64,000 nucleotides of DNA. Source: Neptunomonas qingdaonensis (GTDB lineage: Bacteria; Pseudomonadota; Gammaproteobacteria; Pseudomonadales; Balneatricaceae). The notes beneath the pieces were generated by a model that did not search any database, was not told the origin of the DNA, and worked only from the letters and a program-made list of their open reading frames with translations. Both the position numbers and the translations under genes were made by a program. Where the stretch lies: NCBI RefSeq assembly GCF_900113275.1, contig NZ_FOOU01000004.1, positions 62,001 to 126,000 on the forward strand, written 5' to 3'. Shown here in pieces: positions 18,408 through 28,295 of the stretch. Every line of letters starts with the position of its first letter. Positions within the stretch are counted from its first letter, which is position 1.

Positions 18408-21400
18408 TTATCGATGACATTCGAATTTTTCTACTATACGAGACGCAATCAATTCCATTTTAGGATCACCATTGACAAGAAAATCAGAAACCTTATCCTC
18501 CTGCCATTTAGGTATTCCTATTTTGTCGTTAGTTAATTGCCTTAAAGAGTATTGATTAAGGATTGATATTTCGTCTGTGCCCAAATAAGAAAGCATAAAG
18601 GCAGCTTTTTTACGTATTTCCTGATCTGGCAACGGATAATTTGTTGACAATATAAATTCTTTATACTCTGATCTACTTTTTGGGTATATCAAATTGATAG
18701 GATAGTCATACTGCCCAAAATAAGAAGTCATTATGACAGGGATACCTTGCGCAGTAAGTTCCAATGCACTTGATCCATTATATAAAATTGCAAGATCCAA
18801 ATAAGGGGCTAGTGCATGCCCATTAATATCTTTATGCCCTAATAGCAGAACATTTTTCTCTGGTCTGCAATCGATAAGGTCATGAAAACTTTCAACCAGA
18901 TCAAGGGCAATTTCGGGGCGTAATTCATGGGGGTGCGGCTTGACCAATAGTAAAATATTATCTTGTCCGTTACATATATCAACGGTATGGCTAATCCAAT
19001 CAGCCATATTACTGTGTGCAGGCCCACCATCAAAAGGAACACAGAGATCTACAGGCACTTTACCAAAAGCACAAACAATTTTAACTCCCCTAGCCTTTTG
19101 ATCCTTTAAGTATTCAACCAAAGCCAACTCTTTCTCGTTTGAAGAATGACCAACTCTATTTACCTGTATTAAGTCATCAGCTTTTTTTACAAAATCTGCA
19201 TTATCAAGGTTTTTATCATACCAGGCATCAAATTGATCTTTTCTAGGAAGAAATGGTGCGCGTGTTAGTGGATACAACGTCATATCAGTTACGCACATGG
19301 TGTTTGCAAATTTACTGCCCACGTTTGAAAAATATGATTCATATGCAACATTGCAATTAATAAAACCAAGTAGTGGATGATTTTTTGATCTTGAAAAATC
19401 TCTGAATACTGAATAAGGAGTTACATGGCTATTGCCTGTAACAAATGTCACAGGCATTTTTTTAGAAATCACAATTTCAGAGAAAATATTCTTACAAACA
19501 CTAAGACATGTATCAGCACGAAGGATACTATTATTGAATTTCTGAAAAACATCCTTTACTGTAATATCAACATGGTATCGACGAGTAGATGCAGACAACC
19601 CCTCATAGAAACCTTGATAATAATTAACCTCATCCACTATAAGCCTTTTATTTTGCCAGTCGACTTCCCATTGATTAGATAGATCTAAAATAGTCCCTTT
19701 ATCAGTAAGGTTTAGTGGAATCACACCATGGAATTTATCGATAAACTCTAGGCCAGTTCCACTATACTCAGTCATGCCTTGCATTAAATTAACTACTGCA
19801 TAACCTTTTTTCTTAAGCTCAACCAAGCTTGGTATCATCATAGCTAAAGTATTAAAGCATGATTGTGATGCCAAAAAAACAATACCTTTTGGCATCTTAG
19901 GTTGATCAATGGAATTTAGAATTTTGCTACTCGACAGACAAAAATCTAACTTATCCAACTCTAGCTTTAGACTATTTTTTCTTGCTAAAGTGATTGATTT
20001 ATTATTTAGTCTTATATATTCATCTTTAGAAGCCCTCAGGAGGCCTTCTTCTCTAAGTACTCTCGCATGAAGGCCTGCTATTTTATCAGAACTTCTAATT
20101 TCAGGATCTAGACCCAGCAGTAGATCATAATATAACTTTTTATTGAGTGATTCCTTATAGTAAGATAATAAAGTAAATGTCATCATCTCAGACTCATCAT
20201 CACTTTTGATCCAAGAAAGAATTAAATCTGCAGTTTTGAATCTTTTCTTCTTTATCATAGCATTACAAATTATCAACCAATCCTTTAGCCTACTCTTAAA
20301 ACCATATAACTCTTTAGATTTATCAGTTGTTTCATCAATACTGATTTTTTCAAAAAACTTACTAACCTCCTTTTCAGCTTCTATAACTTCATCTTGAACT
20401 AAGTAATATAATATTTTATTGAACGATGTATCTAAAACATCGGGAAAACGGTTATTCATGCCCTCTAAAAACTTATTAGCAAAAGACAATCTAAGCTGTG
20501 TCCGCTCGGGCATATTTCGCTCAGCGCGTGACGGTTTACTTACCATAATTTGAGTAAACGACTTATACAGCCCAACACTAGGCTTCAATAGCGAAACTTT
20601 TTTTGCTATATCAGCAATTGACTGATGTACTTCGAAAGGTTCAATATAATCATTTGAAGGTAAGCTTTTTAGTAAATTATTAATTTGCTGATATTGCAAG
20701 TTCATGGCGCAGCATGCTACGTAATTATTCAATAACGGAACTATGTTTTTTTCAGTTGCATTAGTAGCTATTATAAAAGAGCTTATACAAGGTATGGGAT
20801 TTATAACCCTTCCATTTGAGTTCCTTAAAGTTAAGGATAAGCTATAGAAAAATGAATTAAGGAGAGTTGTTTTTTCAGAAATATTTTTTATATTACTTTC
20901 AACAAACTTCAAACAATAATTTGTATATTCAATCAGTGCATCATAATTTGCTGTTTTCCCCAACAAAAAACTAATCTGTGGATAATCAACTAATTTAAAA
21001 TCTATACTAATCAAATCCATTATATCAGACGTTATGGCCTCTGCCGGAAAGTTGGTATTACCAATATAGTGCATTACCTTCAATGGTGTTGATAATACAT
21101 CTAGAAACTCGATACAAGGACTGAACAACTTATTATTAGTTACTTCCAATATGTTTGTATGCTTCAATACTTCAAAAATAAAATAACTTGCAGTCTCCTC
21201 AAATGTACTTTCTTCATCACTCAAAACATGCATATATTTTGGGTATAACAAATACGCACCGGCAAACATCTCTTCTAGAGACAATTGACGATTTCTTCTT
21301 TTGATAATCACCTTATCATCTGTGAGCCCCCAATTTGAATAAAAAGGTGCACCTAGAGTTGTCACTTTTTTACCTTTAAACAGTGACTCTAAACCAGCTA

Positions 21401-22307
21401 AAGATGTAATCGTATAAACATGATCCACTTTATTTATGAGTTCTCTCAGAGTCGTTTTTTCAGGAACGACAACACAGATCTTACTCAATTTGTCGACGTT
21501 AGATAAAGATTTCCTATTATTAGCAATGTAGTCAGGATGGGGCTTAAAGTAGATATCAGCTTCGGGAAAATCTTCTCGTGCCTTTTTTACAAGATCTGTA
21601 TTAAGACGAATTGAAGTTTTTCCATGTTTAATTGAGGCATCCCCTTCTACCTGCCCTATTACCAAAATTGAATACTTATTTGTACGCGAAAACGTATCAT
21701 TTATATTTTCTGAGTCCACATTATAGTATTTGGTCAGCTCTGCGGCCCGCATTAGAGATAGGCCATGACGTGCTCTTTTCATCAGAGTTTGGTCTGATCT
21801 AAAATCATATGTAAGGAGTATATTTTCAAGGTCTGAAGGCTGATTAGCATCGAAATATATCCCTTTTTTATCAATGCATATAGAAGCAGGCTTTGTATGA
21901 AGCAATCCTGCGCCTAAAGAACGTAAAAAACCATCTTCAACGGACAGGACCTTGATATTATTTTTTACGAACACGTTCTGTTTATATAACCAAATACGTA
22001 GTCCAACGGGTAACTTTCTTGCACCCCACTTAACAAATACCACTTCTTCATCTTTATCGAGCTTTAACAAGAACTCATTAACAACTCTTTCCCAAGAAGC
22101 ATTACCTAATACATATGCAACTTTATAACCGTCAAAATATTTATGAAAAATATCTCTTTTCCAAGGATTAAAACCTATAAATATAGCAACGGGTTTTTTA
22201 TCTTCGTTTATCCACTCGTCCCCTTTCAGCTCGACCGGAAAAGTATGCTTTTTCTCAACATTTAAATTTTTAAATATTTTTTTCAATTCTGTAAATTTAA
22301 AATTCAT
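18408..22307 (-). CDS. Giant fused capsule glycosyltransferase: KpsC-like module + helical region + second GT-B module
   Basis: The 1299-residue protein has three parts. Residues about 1-400 form a KpsC C-module-like transferase with VEDGFLRSLGAG, GIYFDANQPSDLE, ILVIGQVEGDASIKHG, IYFKPHPDYIANN, TITSLAGLESLFKGK and PFYSNWGLTDD. Residues about 400-810 are mostly helical with no family I recognise. Residues about 815-1290 form another GT-B-like module, with FLASQSCFNTLAMMIPSLV, LLVKPHPHELRPEIA and AILYNGSSALELTAQGIPV. By eye the gene is much more AT-rich than its neighbours, as expected for the serotype-specific core of a capsule locus acquired by transfer. Placed directly before pseB, it is the best candidate for the enzyme that builds the pseudaminic-acid-containing polymer on the linker; that is inferred. 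No membrane segments are seen. Confidence 0.75.
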   Translation of the reverse strand: MNFKFTELKKIFKNLNVEKKHTFPVELKGDEWINEDKKPVAIFIGFNPWKRDIFHKYFDGYKVAYVLGNASWERVVNEFLLKLDKDEEVVFVKWGARKLPVGLRIWLYKQNVFVKNNIKVLSVEDGFLRSLGAGLLHTKPASICIDKKGIYFDANQPSDLENILLTYDFRSDQTLMKRARHGLSLMRAAELTKYYNVDSENINDTFSRTNKYSILVIGQVEGDASIKHGKTSIRLNTDLVKKAREDFPEADIYFKPHPDYIANNRKSLSNVDKLSKICVVVPEKTTLRELINKVDHVYTITSLAGLESLFKGKKVTTLGAPFYSNWGLTDDKVIIKRRNRQLSLEEMFAGAYLLYPKYMHVLSDEESTFEETASYFIFEVLKHTNILEVTNNKLFSPCIEFLDVLSTPLKVMHYIGNTNFPAEAITSDIMDLISIDFKLVDYPQISFLLGKTANYDALIEYTNYCLKFVESNIKNISEKTTLLNSFFYSLSLTLRNSNGRVINPIPCISSFIIATNATEKNIVPLLNNYVACCAMNLQYQQINNLLKSLPSNDYIEPFEVHQSIADIAKKVSLLKPSVGLYKSFTQIMVSKPSRAERNMPERTQLRLSFANKFLEGMNNRFPDVLDTSFNKILYYLVQDEVIEAEKEVSKFFEKISIDETTDKSKELYGFKSRLKDWLIICNAMIKKKRFKTADLILSWIKSDDESEMMTFTLLSYYKESLNKKLYYDLLLGLDPEIRSSDKIAGLHARVLREEGLLRASKDEYIRLNNKSITLARKNSLKLELDKLDFCLSSSKILNSIDQPKMPKGIVFLASQSCFNTLAMMIPSLVELKKKGYAVVNLMQGMTEYSGTGLEFIDKFHGVIPLNLTDKGTILDLSNQWEVDWQNKRLIVDEVNYYQGFYEGLSASTRRYHVDITVKDVFQKFNNSILRADTCLSVCKNIFSEIVISKKMPVTFVTGNSHVTPYSVFRDFSRSKNHPLLGFINCNVAYESYFSNVGSKFANTMCVTDMTLYPLTRAPFLPRKDQFDAWYDKNLDNADFVKKADDLIQVNRVGHSSNEKELALVEYLKDQKARGVKIVCAFGKVPVDLCVPFDGGPAHSNMADWISHTVDICNGQDNILLLVKPHPHELRPEIALDLVESFHDLIDCRPEKNVLLLGHKDINGHALAPYLDLAILYNGSSALELTAQGIPVIMTSYFGQYDYPINLIYPKSRSEYKEFILSTNYPLPDQEIRKKAAFMLSYLGTDEISILNQYSLRQLTNDKIGIPKWQEDKVSDFLVNGDPKMELIASRIVEKFECHR

Positions 22308-22348
22308 TATTTCGCCTTAAAAAACTCACAAACCTATTGATCGATACT

Positions 22349-23434
22349 TTAATCACGATGATCTTTTATTATTAACATTATCATTTGGACAATGAGTGAT
22401 AAGAATATTGCAATCAGACCAAAAGTCACCGAGTTATAGATGCGCCTTGGTTCTACTGGATATTCTGGAAATGTAGGGCTTTGCAATACAGAGATCTGCT
22501 TTAACTTTCGTGCTGCTTCAATTCTTGTATTCTCTAACGCTGCCAAGGCGCCTGAGTAACTTTCTTTTGCAAACTGCATCTTCAGCTCTAATGATTGATA
22601 ATCTGCCGATTTAACATTAAGTGCATCGCCCGATTGCTGCGCCATTCTAGCTCTTTCTATTGCAATTTGAGTTTTTATAGCTGCAATTTGGCTATCCATT
22701 TTAACTACATCAGGCGATTTACGGCTCTGATAACTCACTAGCGCAGTTCGGTTTGATTGCAGGTTTGATAATTGCCCCTCAAGCCCAGCAACCACAGCAC
22801 TCAGACTTTCAACTGTGTCGGTCGGTGATATCAAACCATACTTATTTTGATAGTCCAGCAATGCTTGTCTTGCCTTCTCGAAATTTTCGCTTAAAGCCAC
22901 CACTTGAGCCTCAAGAAAATTAACTTGCTCTGCTGCCAGGCGTTGTCCCATAGCGTTCATATGGCGCTCGCCTTCGCTGAGCAAAAAGTTAGCAATGCCA
23001 TTCGCTACCATAGGGGTAAAAGCGTTCACTTTTATACGCAGAACATTTGCGTATTCATCTAGCTCAACACTAATTTGCTTCAAATAATATTGGTGCAATT
23101 CTTCTAAAGATACATTTTGATCAGCCAGTCTTGATAAAAAATCTATTTTTTTATTAGAAAAATGCTCCCTGAAATCATTGTTTACTTGCACTTTTTTTAA
23201 CATGTCTACTGATAATAAATAATCACGCAACAACAGCATGTCACCATGACCACCACTTCCGGACAAAATATTACGTACATTCAGCGTTGGTGCACTTATC
23301 TGTGGGCTCTCTAAAACAATATTTGTTTGCGAAATATAGCGGTCACTCGCAAACAACATCCAATAACAAGTAACTACAAAAACTGTAATCGTGCAGATAA
23401 GCCATACTGGATTTTTTGACATTAACTTTTTCAT
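22349..23434 (-). CDS. kpsE: Capsule export inner-membrane protein KpsE (PCP-3)
   Basis: KpsE is a polysaccharide co-polymerase-type protein that spans the periplasm between the KpsMT transporter and KpsD. It has an N-terminal membrane segment (about 9-28), a periplasmic domain with long coiled coil (about 165-310), a Pro-containing stretch QSPTFPEYPVEPRR and a C-terminal membrane segment (about 332-354). Its length (361 residues) and topology match the group 2 capsule KpsE family. It follows kpsT by 14 bases. Confidence 0.92.
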   Translation of the reverse strand: MKKLMSKNPVWLICTITVFVVTCYWMLFASDRYISQTNIVLESPQISAPTLNVRNILSGSGGHGDMLLLRDYLLSVDMLKKVQVNNDFREHFSNKKIDFLSRLADQNVSLEELHQYYLKQISVELDEYANVLRIKVNAFTPMVANGIANFLLSEGERHMNAMGQRLAAEQVNFLEAQVVALSENFEKARQALLDYQNKYGLISPTDTVESLSAVVAGLEGQLSNLQSNRTALVSYQSRKSPDVVKMDSQIAAIKTQIAIERARMAQQSGDALNVKSADYQSLELKMQFAKESYSGALAALENTRIEAARKLKQISVLQSPTFPEYPVEPRRIYNSVTFGLIAIFLSLIVQMIMLIIKDHRD

Positions 23435-23448
23435 ATACGCCTTAGCTT

Positions 23449-24117
23449 CTATTTTGTTTTCGATGTACTGCTGTGATAAGCATGGATCGCATCATGAATA
23501 TCATCAAACCAATAAGTTTTACCTTCATGCAGCCAAAGGCCTGATTGGCATAACTGCTTTAGAATACCTTCTGAGTGAGATACCATGATAAGGCTAGCTT
23601 TACCCACTTTATCCTCAAAGGCTTTTTTAGCTTTTTCCTTAAATGCTTTATCACCCACAGCCGTTGCTTCATCCGATAAATACACATCAAAATCAAAAGC
23701 GAGTGATAGCCCAAATGCTAAACGACTTCGCATGCCGCTTGAATAAGTTTTGATAGGCTCATCAAAGGCTTTGCCTATTTCCGCGAACTCTTCCACATAT
23801 TGGGTAATACGAGGAATATCCTTTCCTGCCCCATGGATTCTTGAAACAAATTTGACGTTTTGCCGGCCAGTCATTGATGGCTGAAAACCACCCTTCAAGC
23901 CTATAGGCCATGACATAGAACAATTACGTTTTATAGTCCCTTTATCAGGCTCATCCATGCCTCCTAATAACTGTAGCAGTGTCGATTTACCTGCACCATT
24001 TCGTCCAACTAAACCTACACTAACACCATGAGGAATATGGAAATTCACATTTTTCAATACCCAGTCACTTCCGTGGTGGTTATGGTAACGCTTATACACA
24101 TTCTTGACTTCTATCAT
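23449..24117 (-). CDS. kpsT: Capsule ABC transporter ATP-binding protein KpsT
   Basis: KpsT is the ATPase that powers capsule export through KpsM. Starting at the ATG that overlaps the kpsM stop (ATGA), it has 222 residues, the normal size. A longer frame upstream would read into kpsM and is not needed. Walker A GRNGAGKST lies at residues 38-46. The ABC signature region is YSSGMRSRLAFG, and the Walker B region is VYLSDEATAVGD, with the Asp-Glu pair displaced as is typical of KpsT. MVSHSE is the switch His. Confidence 0.95.
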   Translation of the reverse strand: MIEVKNVYKRYHNHHGSDWVLKNVNFHIPHGVSVGLVGRNGAGKSTLLQLLGGMDEPDKGTIKRNCSMSWPIGLKGGFQPSMTGRQNVKFVSRIHGAGKDIPRITQYVEEFAEIGKAFDEPIKTYSSGMRSRLAFGLSLAFDFDVYLSDEATAVGDKAFKEKAKKAFEDKVGKASLIMVSHSEGILKQLCQSGLWLHEGKTYWFDDIHDAIHAYHSSTSKTK

Positions 24118-24905
24118 TGAGCTTTCAACTTCTGGGCGTACCGTAAATGTAATAAAAGCCCTAAACTCATCGATCCTAGAATCCATAAACACAAATAAGC
24201 TATGCTAACGCCATGTATTGACTGATAAAGTGGAAAAAAACTTGTTCTTAACAGCTCGATTCCATGCACAATAGGATTCCAAAGCATATAACTTTGTGCT
24301 TTATACGATAAAAAATTCAGAGGTAAAATAACTCCTGATACTAACATCAAGGGCATTGATATCATTCGGACAATTCGTCCAACTTCTGGCACCAATGCGG
24401 ATACAGCAGATAAAACAAGCCCTATGCCTAAACCAAGACACCATAACAAAACCCAATAAAAAATCGCCTTAAGAGCATCTCTAGGTAATAAATCAAGATC
24501 TACAAGTAAACCAGTAAAGATAAATAATGAAAAAATAAATGTTTTCAAAATACCTTCGAGATAACATCGAACTAAGACCGGATCTATCGGCTTTACTTGC
24601 CTATATGCAAACAGCCCTTTATTAGCATCTATTGCGCCAATAGATCGCATCATATTTTCGCGAAACAAGAAAAACCCAAATAAACCAACAATCATCCAAG
24701 GCACAAACTCTGCGCCGAAAATTGTTTTGGTTTTATTGAGTAATACAGTCCTTATTGAAATCATAATAATGATGTAACCAACGGGTTCTGCGATCATCCA
24801 AAACCATGCAAAACGGTCAGCTGTAGTACGCGCCAATGCTTCTCGCATGAATAATGCGTACCAAACACTTGTCGTGACTTGCCAAGGAGAGCGGTTTGAT
24901 AACAC
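24114..24905 (-). CDS. kpsM: Capsule ABC transporter permease KpsM
   Basis: KpsM is the inner-membrane ABC-2-type permease that translocates the lipid-linked capsule chain. It has 263 residues and six hydrophobic segments. Family motifs are RFAWFWMIAEPVGY, FRENMMRSIGAIDANKGLF and NPIVHGIELLRTSFFP. It overlaps kpsT by four bases. The gap to kpsD upstream is 72 bp, with no obvious terminator. Confidence 0.94.
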   Translation of the reverse strand: MLSNRSPWQVTTSVWYALFMREALARTTADRFAWFWMIAEPVGYIIIMISIRTVLLNKTKTIFGAEFVPWMIVGLFGFFLFRENMMRSIGAIDANKGLFAYRQVKPIDPVLVRCYLEGILKTFIFSLFIFTGLLVDLDLLPRDALKAIFYWVLLWCLGLGIGLVLSAVSALVPEVGRIVRMISMPLMLVSGVILPLNFLSYKAQSYMLWNPIVHGIELLRTSFFPLYQSIHGVSIAYLCLWILGSMSLGLLLHLRYAQKLKAQ

Positions 24906-24977
24906 TGTAAACGCCCCCTTTATATTAGTTGCGAAATAAACATATGCTAAAAGTCCATGTCATTAACAAACGGACAT

Positions 24978-26735
24978 CTACAAATCTATCGCGACTTTTG
25001 CAGCAATAGCCAACTGGTAAATAATCTGCGTCAGGCTGGTAGCCAATTGTAGGTTTTTGGTTGGTACTATTGGCAACACTAGAATCTCATCACCAGGCTG
25101 CAGATCCACGTCTGTTGCTTTACGTACTTCGCCATTCAAGCGTACTACCAAGATGTTCTTTTGATCGGCATGCTGAGTAAAGCCACCCGAGCGCTCGATA
25201 TAATCCATTACATCGTGGCGGCCTTGGAAGACGGTTGCTTGCGGTACTAACACTTCACCACTGATCAGCAGTGAGTCGGACGTTTCCGGAATGGTAATAA
25301 TGTCGCCATCCTGCAAACGGATATCTGCAACCCTGCCATTGTTGGCAACCACCATCCTGCCGTTCGGCTGAATCAAGGCAGCGCGTTTTACGAAGTTGGA
25401 TATCAGCTCTGCTTCTTTTACACGAATGGAGGCTTCATCGGGTGTCGATGAGGGAGCGCCCAGATAAGTGGTTTCGAGGCGACGCAGGCTTTCTTGCAGG
25501 GAAGCTTTTTGTCGATCAGCAACACTAACGCGCCTGAGAGACACACTGCCCGTGTCTGTTAATGCCTGAGGCACCTGAATGTTATTTAATAGCTCTGTGA
25601 GCGATGCATCGTTTGGCAGCGCGTATCGGGAAGGACCGTAGTAGCTACCTTCTACCTGAACAACGATGGTGTCATCTTGCTGGTCGGCGCTAAACAGGAC
25701 TTCATCCCCATTTTTTAAACGGGCTTTTCCAAAGTCGGACAAGGAATAATATTTTGCCAATAGGCCTGATTCGCGCACACCACGCACCAGCACGTGAGTA
25801 ATACCCGGTTTAATTCGTGCGTACTGCAGCAGGCTTTTTCCGCTATTCTCATTACTGGTTAGTTCATATTGCAGTTCACGCTCAACATCACCTGCCACGG
25901 TGACTGCTGACTGACGTCGCCCGACGACAACGGTATCACCATCGCGAAACTGCACATCAGGTAACTGCCCTTCTTTGAGGAAACGGTACAGGTCGGCGTT
26001 GTTCAGGGTTTTGTTATTACGAATGACACGGATGGATCGAAAGCTACCTAATTGGGGATCGATACCACCGGCTTGATCGAGAAAGTATAAAACTGAGTCG
26101 TTCGGTGTACCCGCATAACGGCCCGGATTTTTCACTTCTCCGGTAACAAACACAGCGACGGGCTGCACACCTTGCAAGTTGGTATATACATTCACGTTTT
26201 CAGGATAAATAGACTGTATCGCCGACTTTACGCGAGCATTCAGGTTTTGCTGAGAAGCCCCCTGTACTTTGACCGGCCCAACCGAAGGAATAAAAATATA
26301 GCCTTGAGCATCAACGGGTAAGACACGCTCGATTTCAACAGCCCCCCACAAACGCAGTGTTATCAGGTCGCCCGGTGCAATTTTGTAGTCCGGGTTTAAA
26401 CCATCGGCACGTACACCACGAAAACCACCTGAGAAAAGATGGCCTCCATAAGGCAGTATTCCAAGCTCTTCTCTGGTTTTAATATGTGGGCCGTAAGTAC
26501 CGGTTTTCCAGTTGGTGTTGGGCGTATCTACTGCTGTTTCAGGTAGCGGTGCTGCCTGTTCCTGCATGTCCAGCCCACCGGTTCCGGTGTTGATGGAGAT
26601 AGCCTGCGCCGTTTTAACAGGCAGCGAGCAGAAAATTAATGCCCCTAAGAGACCGAGAACTGAACTCTTTTTTACACTCTGCTTTGTAAAAAAACGAGAC
26701 GTAGAAATTTTTATTGACCGAGCCGTCGAGTACAT
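24978..26735 (-). CDS. kpsD: Capsule export outer-membrane/periplasmic protein KpsD (OPX)
   Basis: KpsD is the polysaccharide export channel component that receives polymer from KpsE. The N terminus has a signal peptide ending in VKTAQA, with no lipobox cysteine, as in KpsD-type rather than Wza-type proteins. The poly-export domain starts at LNPDYKIAPGDLITLRLWG. Repeated SLBB/beta-grasp domains follow, with VFVTGEVKNPGRYAG, VVQVEGSYYGPSRYALP and LLISGEVLVPQATVFQG. It has 585 residues, comparable to KpsD. A possible lipoprotein gene lies immediately upstream. Confidence 0.92.
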   Translation of the reverse strand: MYSTARSIKISTSRFFTKQSVKKSSVLGLLGALIFCSLPVKTAQAISINTGTGGLDMQEQAAPLPETAVDTPNTNWKTGTYGPHIKTREELGILPYGGHLFSGGFRGVRADGLNPDYKIAPGDLITLRLWGAVEIERVLPVDAQGYIFIPSVGPVKVQGASQQNLNARVKSAIQSIYPENVNVYTNLQGVQPVAVFVTGEVKNPGRYAGTPNDSVLYFLDQAGGIDPQLGSFRSIRVIRNNKTLNNADLYRFLKEGQLPDVQFRDGDTVVVGRRQSAVTVAGDVERELQYELTSNENSGKSLLQYARIKPGITHVLVRGVRESGLLAKYYSLSDFGKARLKNGDEVLFSADQQDDTIVVQVEGSYYGPSRYALPNDASLTELLNNIQVPQALTDTGSVSLRRVSVADRQKASLQESLRRLETTYLGAPSSTPDEASIRVKEAELISNFVKRAALIQPNGRMVVANNGRVADIRLQDGDIITIPETSDSLLISGEVLVPQATVFQGRHDVMDYIERSGGFTQHADQKNILVVRLNGEVRKATDVDLQPGDEILVLPIVPTKNLQLATSLTQIIYQLAIAAKVAIDL

Positions 26736-26784
26736 AGATTTTCACTTTTCTGATGACATTGAAATCTGATCTAAACAGACCGGA

Positions 26785-27171
26785 TTACTGTGTATTTCCC
26801 GCTACCAGCGCGCGCACTTTATACCAACGCTGTTTATCTTGTGTGCAGGCAAGCCCAGTGCGCTTATCAAGCGTACTTTCCACGATGAGCTGGCGGCATT
26901 GTGCACCACTGGCAGAATAATAAGGCGCTTTCGCAAACAGGATAATATTGTCACCCCAAGGGCTTTGTGCAAACGAGGAACTAGTATCTGTGACAGAATG
27001 ATTGAGAAAATCGGCAATCTCTGCTGGGATTAGCTGATCAACTGAAAATGAGGCTGAAGAAGTTTGCGGCTGATTAAGCGAAGAACACGCTGAAACAACG
27101 ATACTGGCAAATACAATAGCGGCGACTCTAACAGTAACCCTAACGACGCTACACACCTTATTTGATTTCAT
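26785..27171 (-). CDS. Small outer-membrane lipoprotein preceding kpsD
   Basis: The 128-residue protein has a hydrophobic signal segment ending in a lipobox-like VVSAC, with the acylated Cys at 29. A periplasmic domain follows with GAQCRQLIVES, TGLACTQDKQRWYKVRAL and two conserved-looking cysteines. I recall similar Cys/Trp C-terminal motifs in DVU3141-like lipoproteins, but the family call is uncertain. The start is taken at the ATG with AAAGAG upstream; a GTG seven codons earlier is the alternative. As first gene of the - strand export block it may assist KpsD, or it may be an unrelated surface lipoprotein. Confidence 0.65.
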   Translation of the reverse strand: MKSNKVCSVVRVTVRVAAIVFASIVVSACSSLNQPQTSSASFSVDQLIPAEIADFLNHSVTDTSSSFAQSPWGDNIILFAKAPYYSASGAQCRQLIVESTLDKRTGLACTQDKQRWYKVRALVAGNTQ

Positions 27172-27569
27172 TAATCGTACTCTTTTTTGCACTCGTTATA
27201 GCACTGTATAATTGCACTGAGTGACACTCTAAAATTCATTACCCTAAGACGCGTGCGTATTCTATTACATCAAGTGTAAAAAAACATCCGTTGACTCGGT
27301 TCACGAACTAACGTTTGTATGACACAAGCCCACAAAACAGCCAATTTCAGCCATCCGGCTTAGCACCGCTAGATAAAGACAGCATAGACAAGTCACTATT
27401 AGGCAAGCGTAAGATAGCATTTTTGGCGCCTTTGAGTTAAACAATAGTTTGAAACGAACGAGTTCATCCCTATTCGTGACTATATGTCATGACTTTCTGA
27501 GTAATCTCACTTGACAGCTAACCACGTGAAAGGCAAATTCCCCCTCACGATTATGCGAGTAAGATCCTA
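27172..27569. other. Divergent intergenic region, capsule block / betI
   Basis: About 400 bp without a gene separates the leftward capsule block from rightward betI. It must hold both promoters. I could not pick a convincing sigma-70 pair for either, nor an ops/JUMPstart element (GGCGGTAG). Confidence 0.5.
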
Positions 27570-28208
27570 ATGCCAAAAGTTGGAATGCCTGAAATAAGAA
27601 AGCCACAGCTAATTAATGCCACAATGGAAGCTATCAACTCTGTCGGGTTGCATAAAGCCAGTGTCGCGATGATCAGCAGTTATGCGGGCGTGTCTCCGGC
27701 GATTATTAATCATTACTTCGGCGGCAAGAATGGTTTGCTGGAAGCGACGATGCGCTCGGTATTACAGCAGCTGTCTCACGGCGTTAAGATCCGCCTACAA
27801 GAGATCCCGCAAGATGATGTTGTTGGTCGTATTAAGGCCATTGTTGGCGGGAACTTTGACCCGCGGCAGCTAGAATCCAAAGTCGTTAAAACCTGGCTGG
27901 CGTTCTGGTCTTTAGCGATGCATGATCCCGCGCTCTACCGTTTACAGCGGGTCAATGAAAAAAGGCTCCTATCGCACCTGGTGCTCGAACTAAAACAGGT
28001 ATTACCCCCAGACAGAGCCCTGTTTGTAGCGCAGAGTATCGCCGCGCTTATTGATGGCATCTGGCTTAGAGGTGCATTAACACCCACAGGCATTGATAGC
28101 AATTTGGCGCAACGCCTGATTATCGATTACCTGGAGCAACAACTTCCTGCCGACGTTGTTGCCAAGCACAAATCCAGCAAAAATAGATCTGTCAGCAAAA
28201 GCCCATAG
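27570..28208 (+). CDS. betI: Transcriptional repressor BetI (TetR family)
   Basis: BetI represses choline oxidation genes until choline is present. The N terminus [19 protein letters not shown] is diagnostic. The TetR helix-turn-helix follows (about 25-50) with [30 protein letters not shown]. The ligand domain contains [15 protein letters not shown] and [12 protein letters not shown]. It has 212 residues, about normal for BetI. Unlike the E. coli betIBA operon, betI here is on the opposite strand and converges with the choline genes. The facing genes end 88 bp apart; only an AT-rich TTTTTAATTAAAAA element is seen between them. Confidence 0.95.
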   Translation: MPKVGMPEIRKPQLINATMEAINSVGLHKASVAMISSYAGVSPAIINHYFGGKNGLLEATMRSVLQQLSHGVKIRLQEIPQDDVVGRIKAIVGGNFDPRQLESKVVKTWLAFWSLAMHDPALYRLQRVNEKRLLSHLVLELKQVLPPDRALFVAQSIAALIDGIWLRGALTPTGIDSNLAQRLIIDYLEQQLPADVVAKHKSSKNRSVSKSP

Positions 28209-28295
28209 AATAAGAACCAGGCTAACACCCAGCTCTACTCTGACCTTTTTAATTAAAAATTCGACTGATTCTCAAAAGAAACATCAATTTTTAGT

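Noticed and set aside
24118-24192. Longer KpsT with 25 extra N-terminal residues
   Set aside because: The extension reads through the end of kpsM and is absent from the family; the ATG overlapping the kpsM stop gives the standard length.
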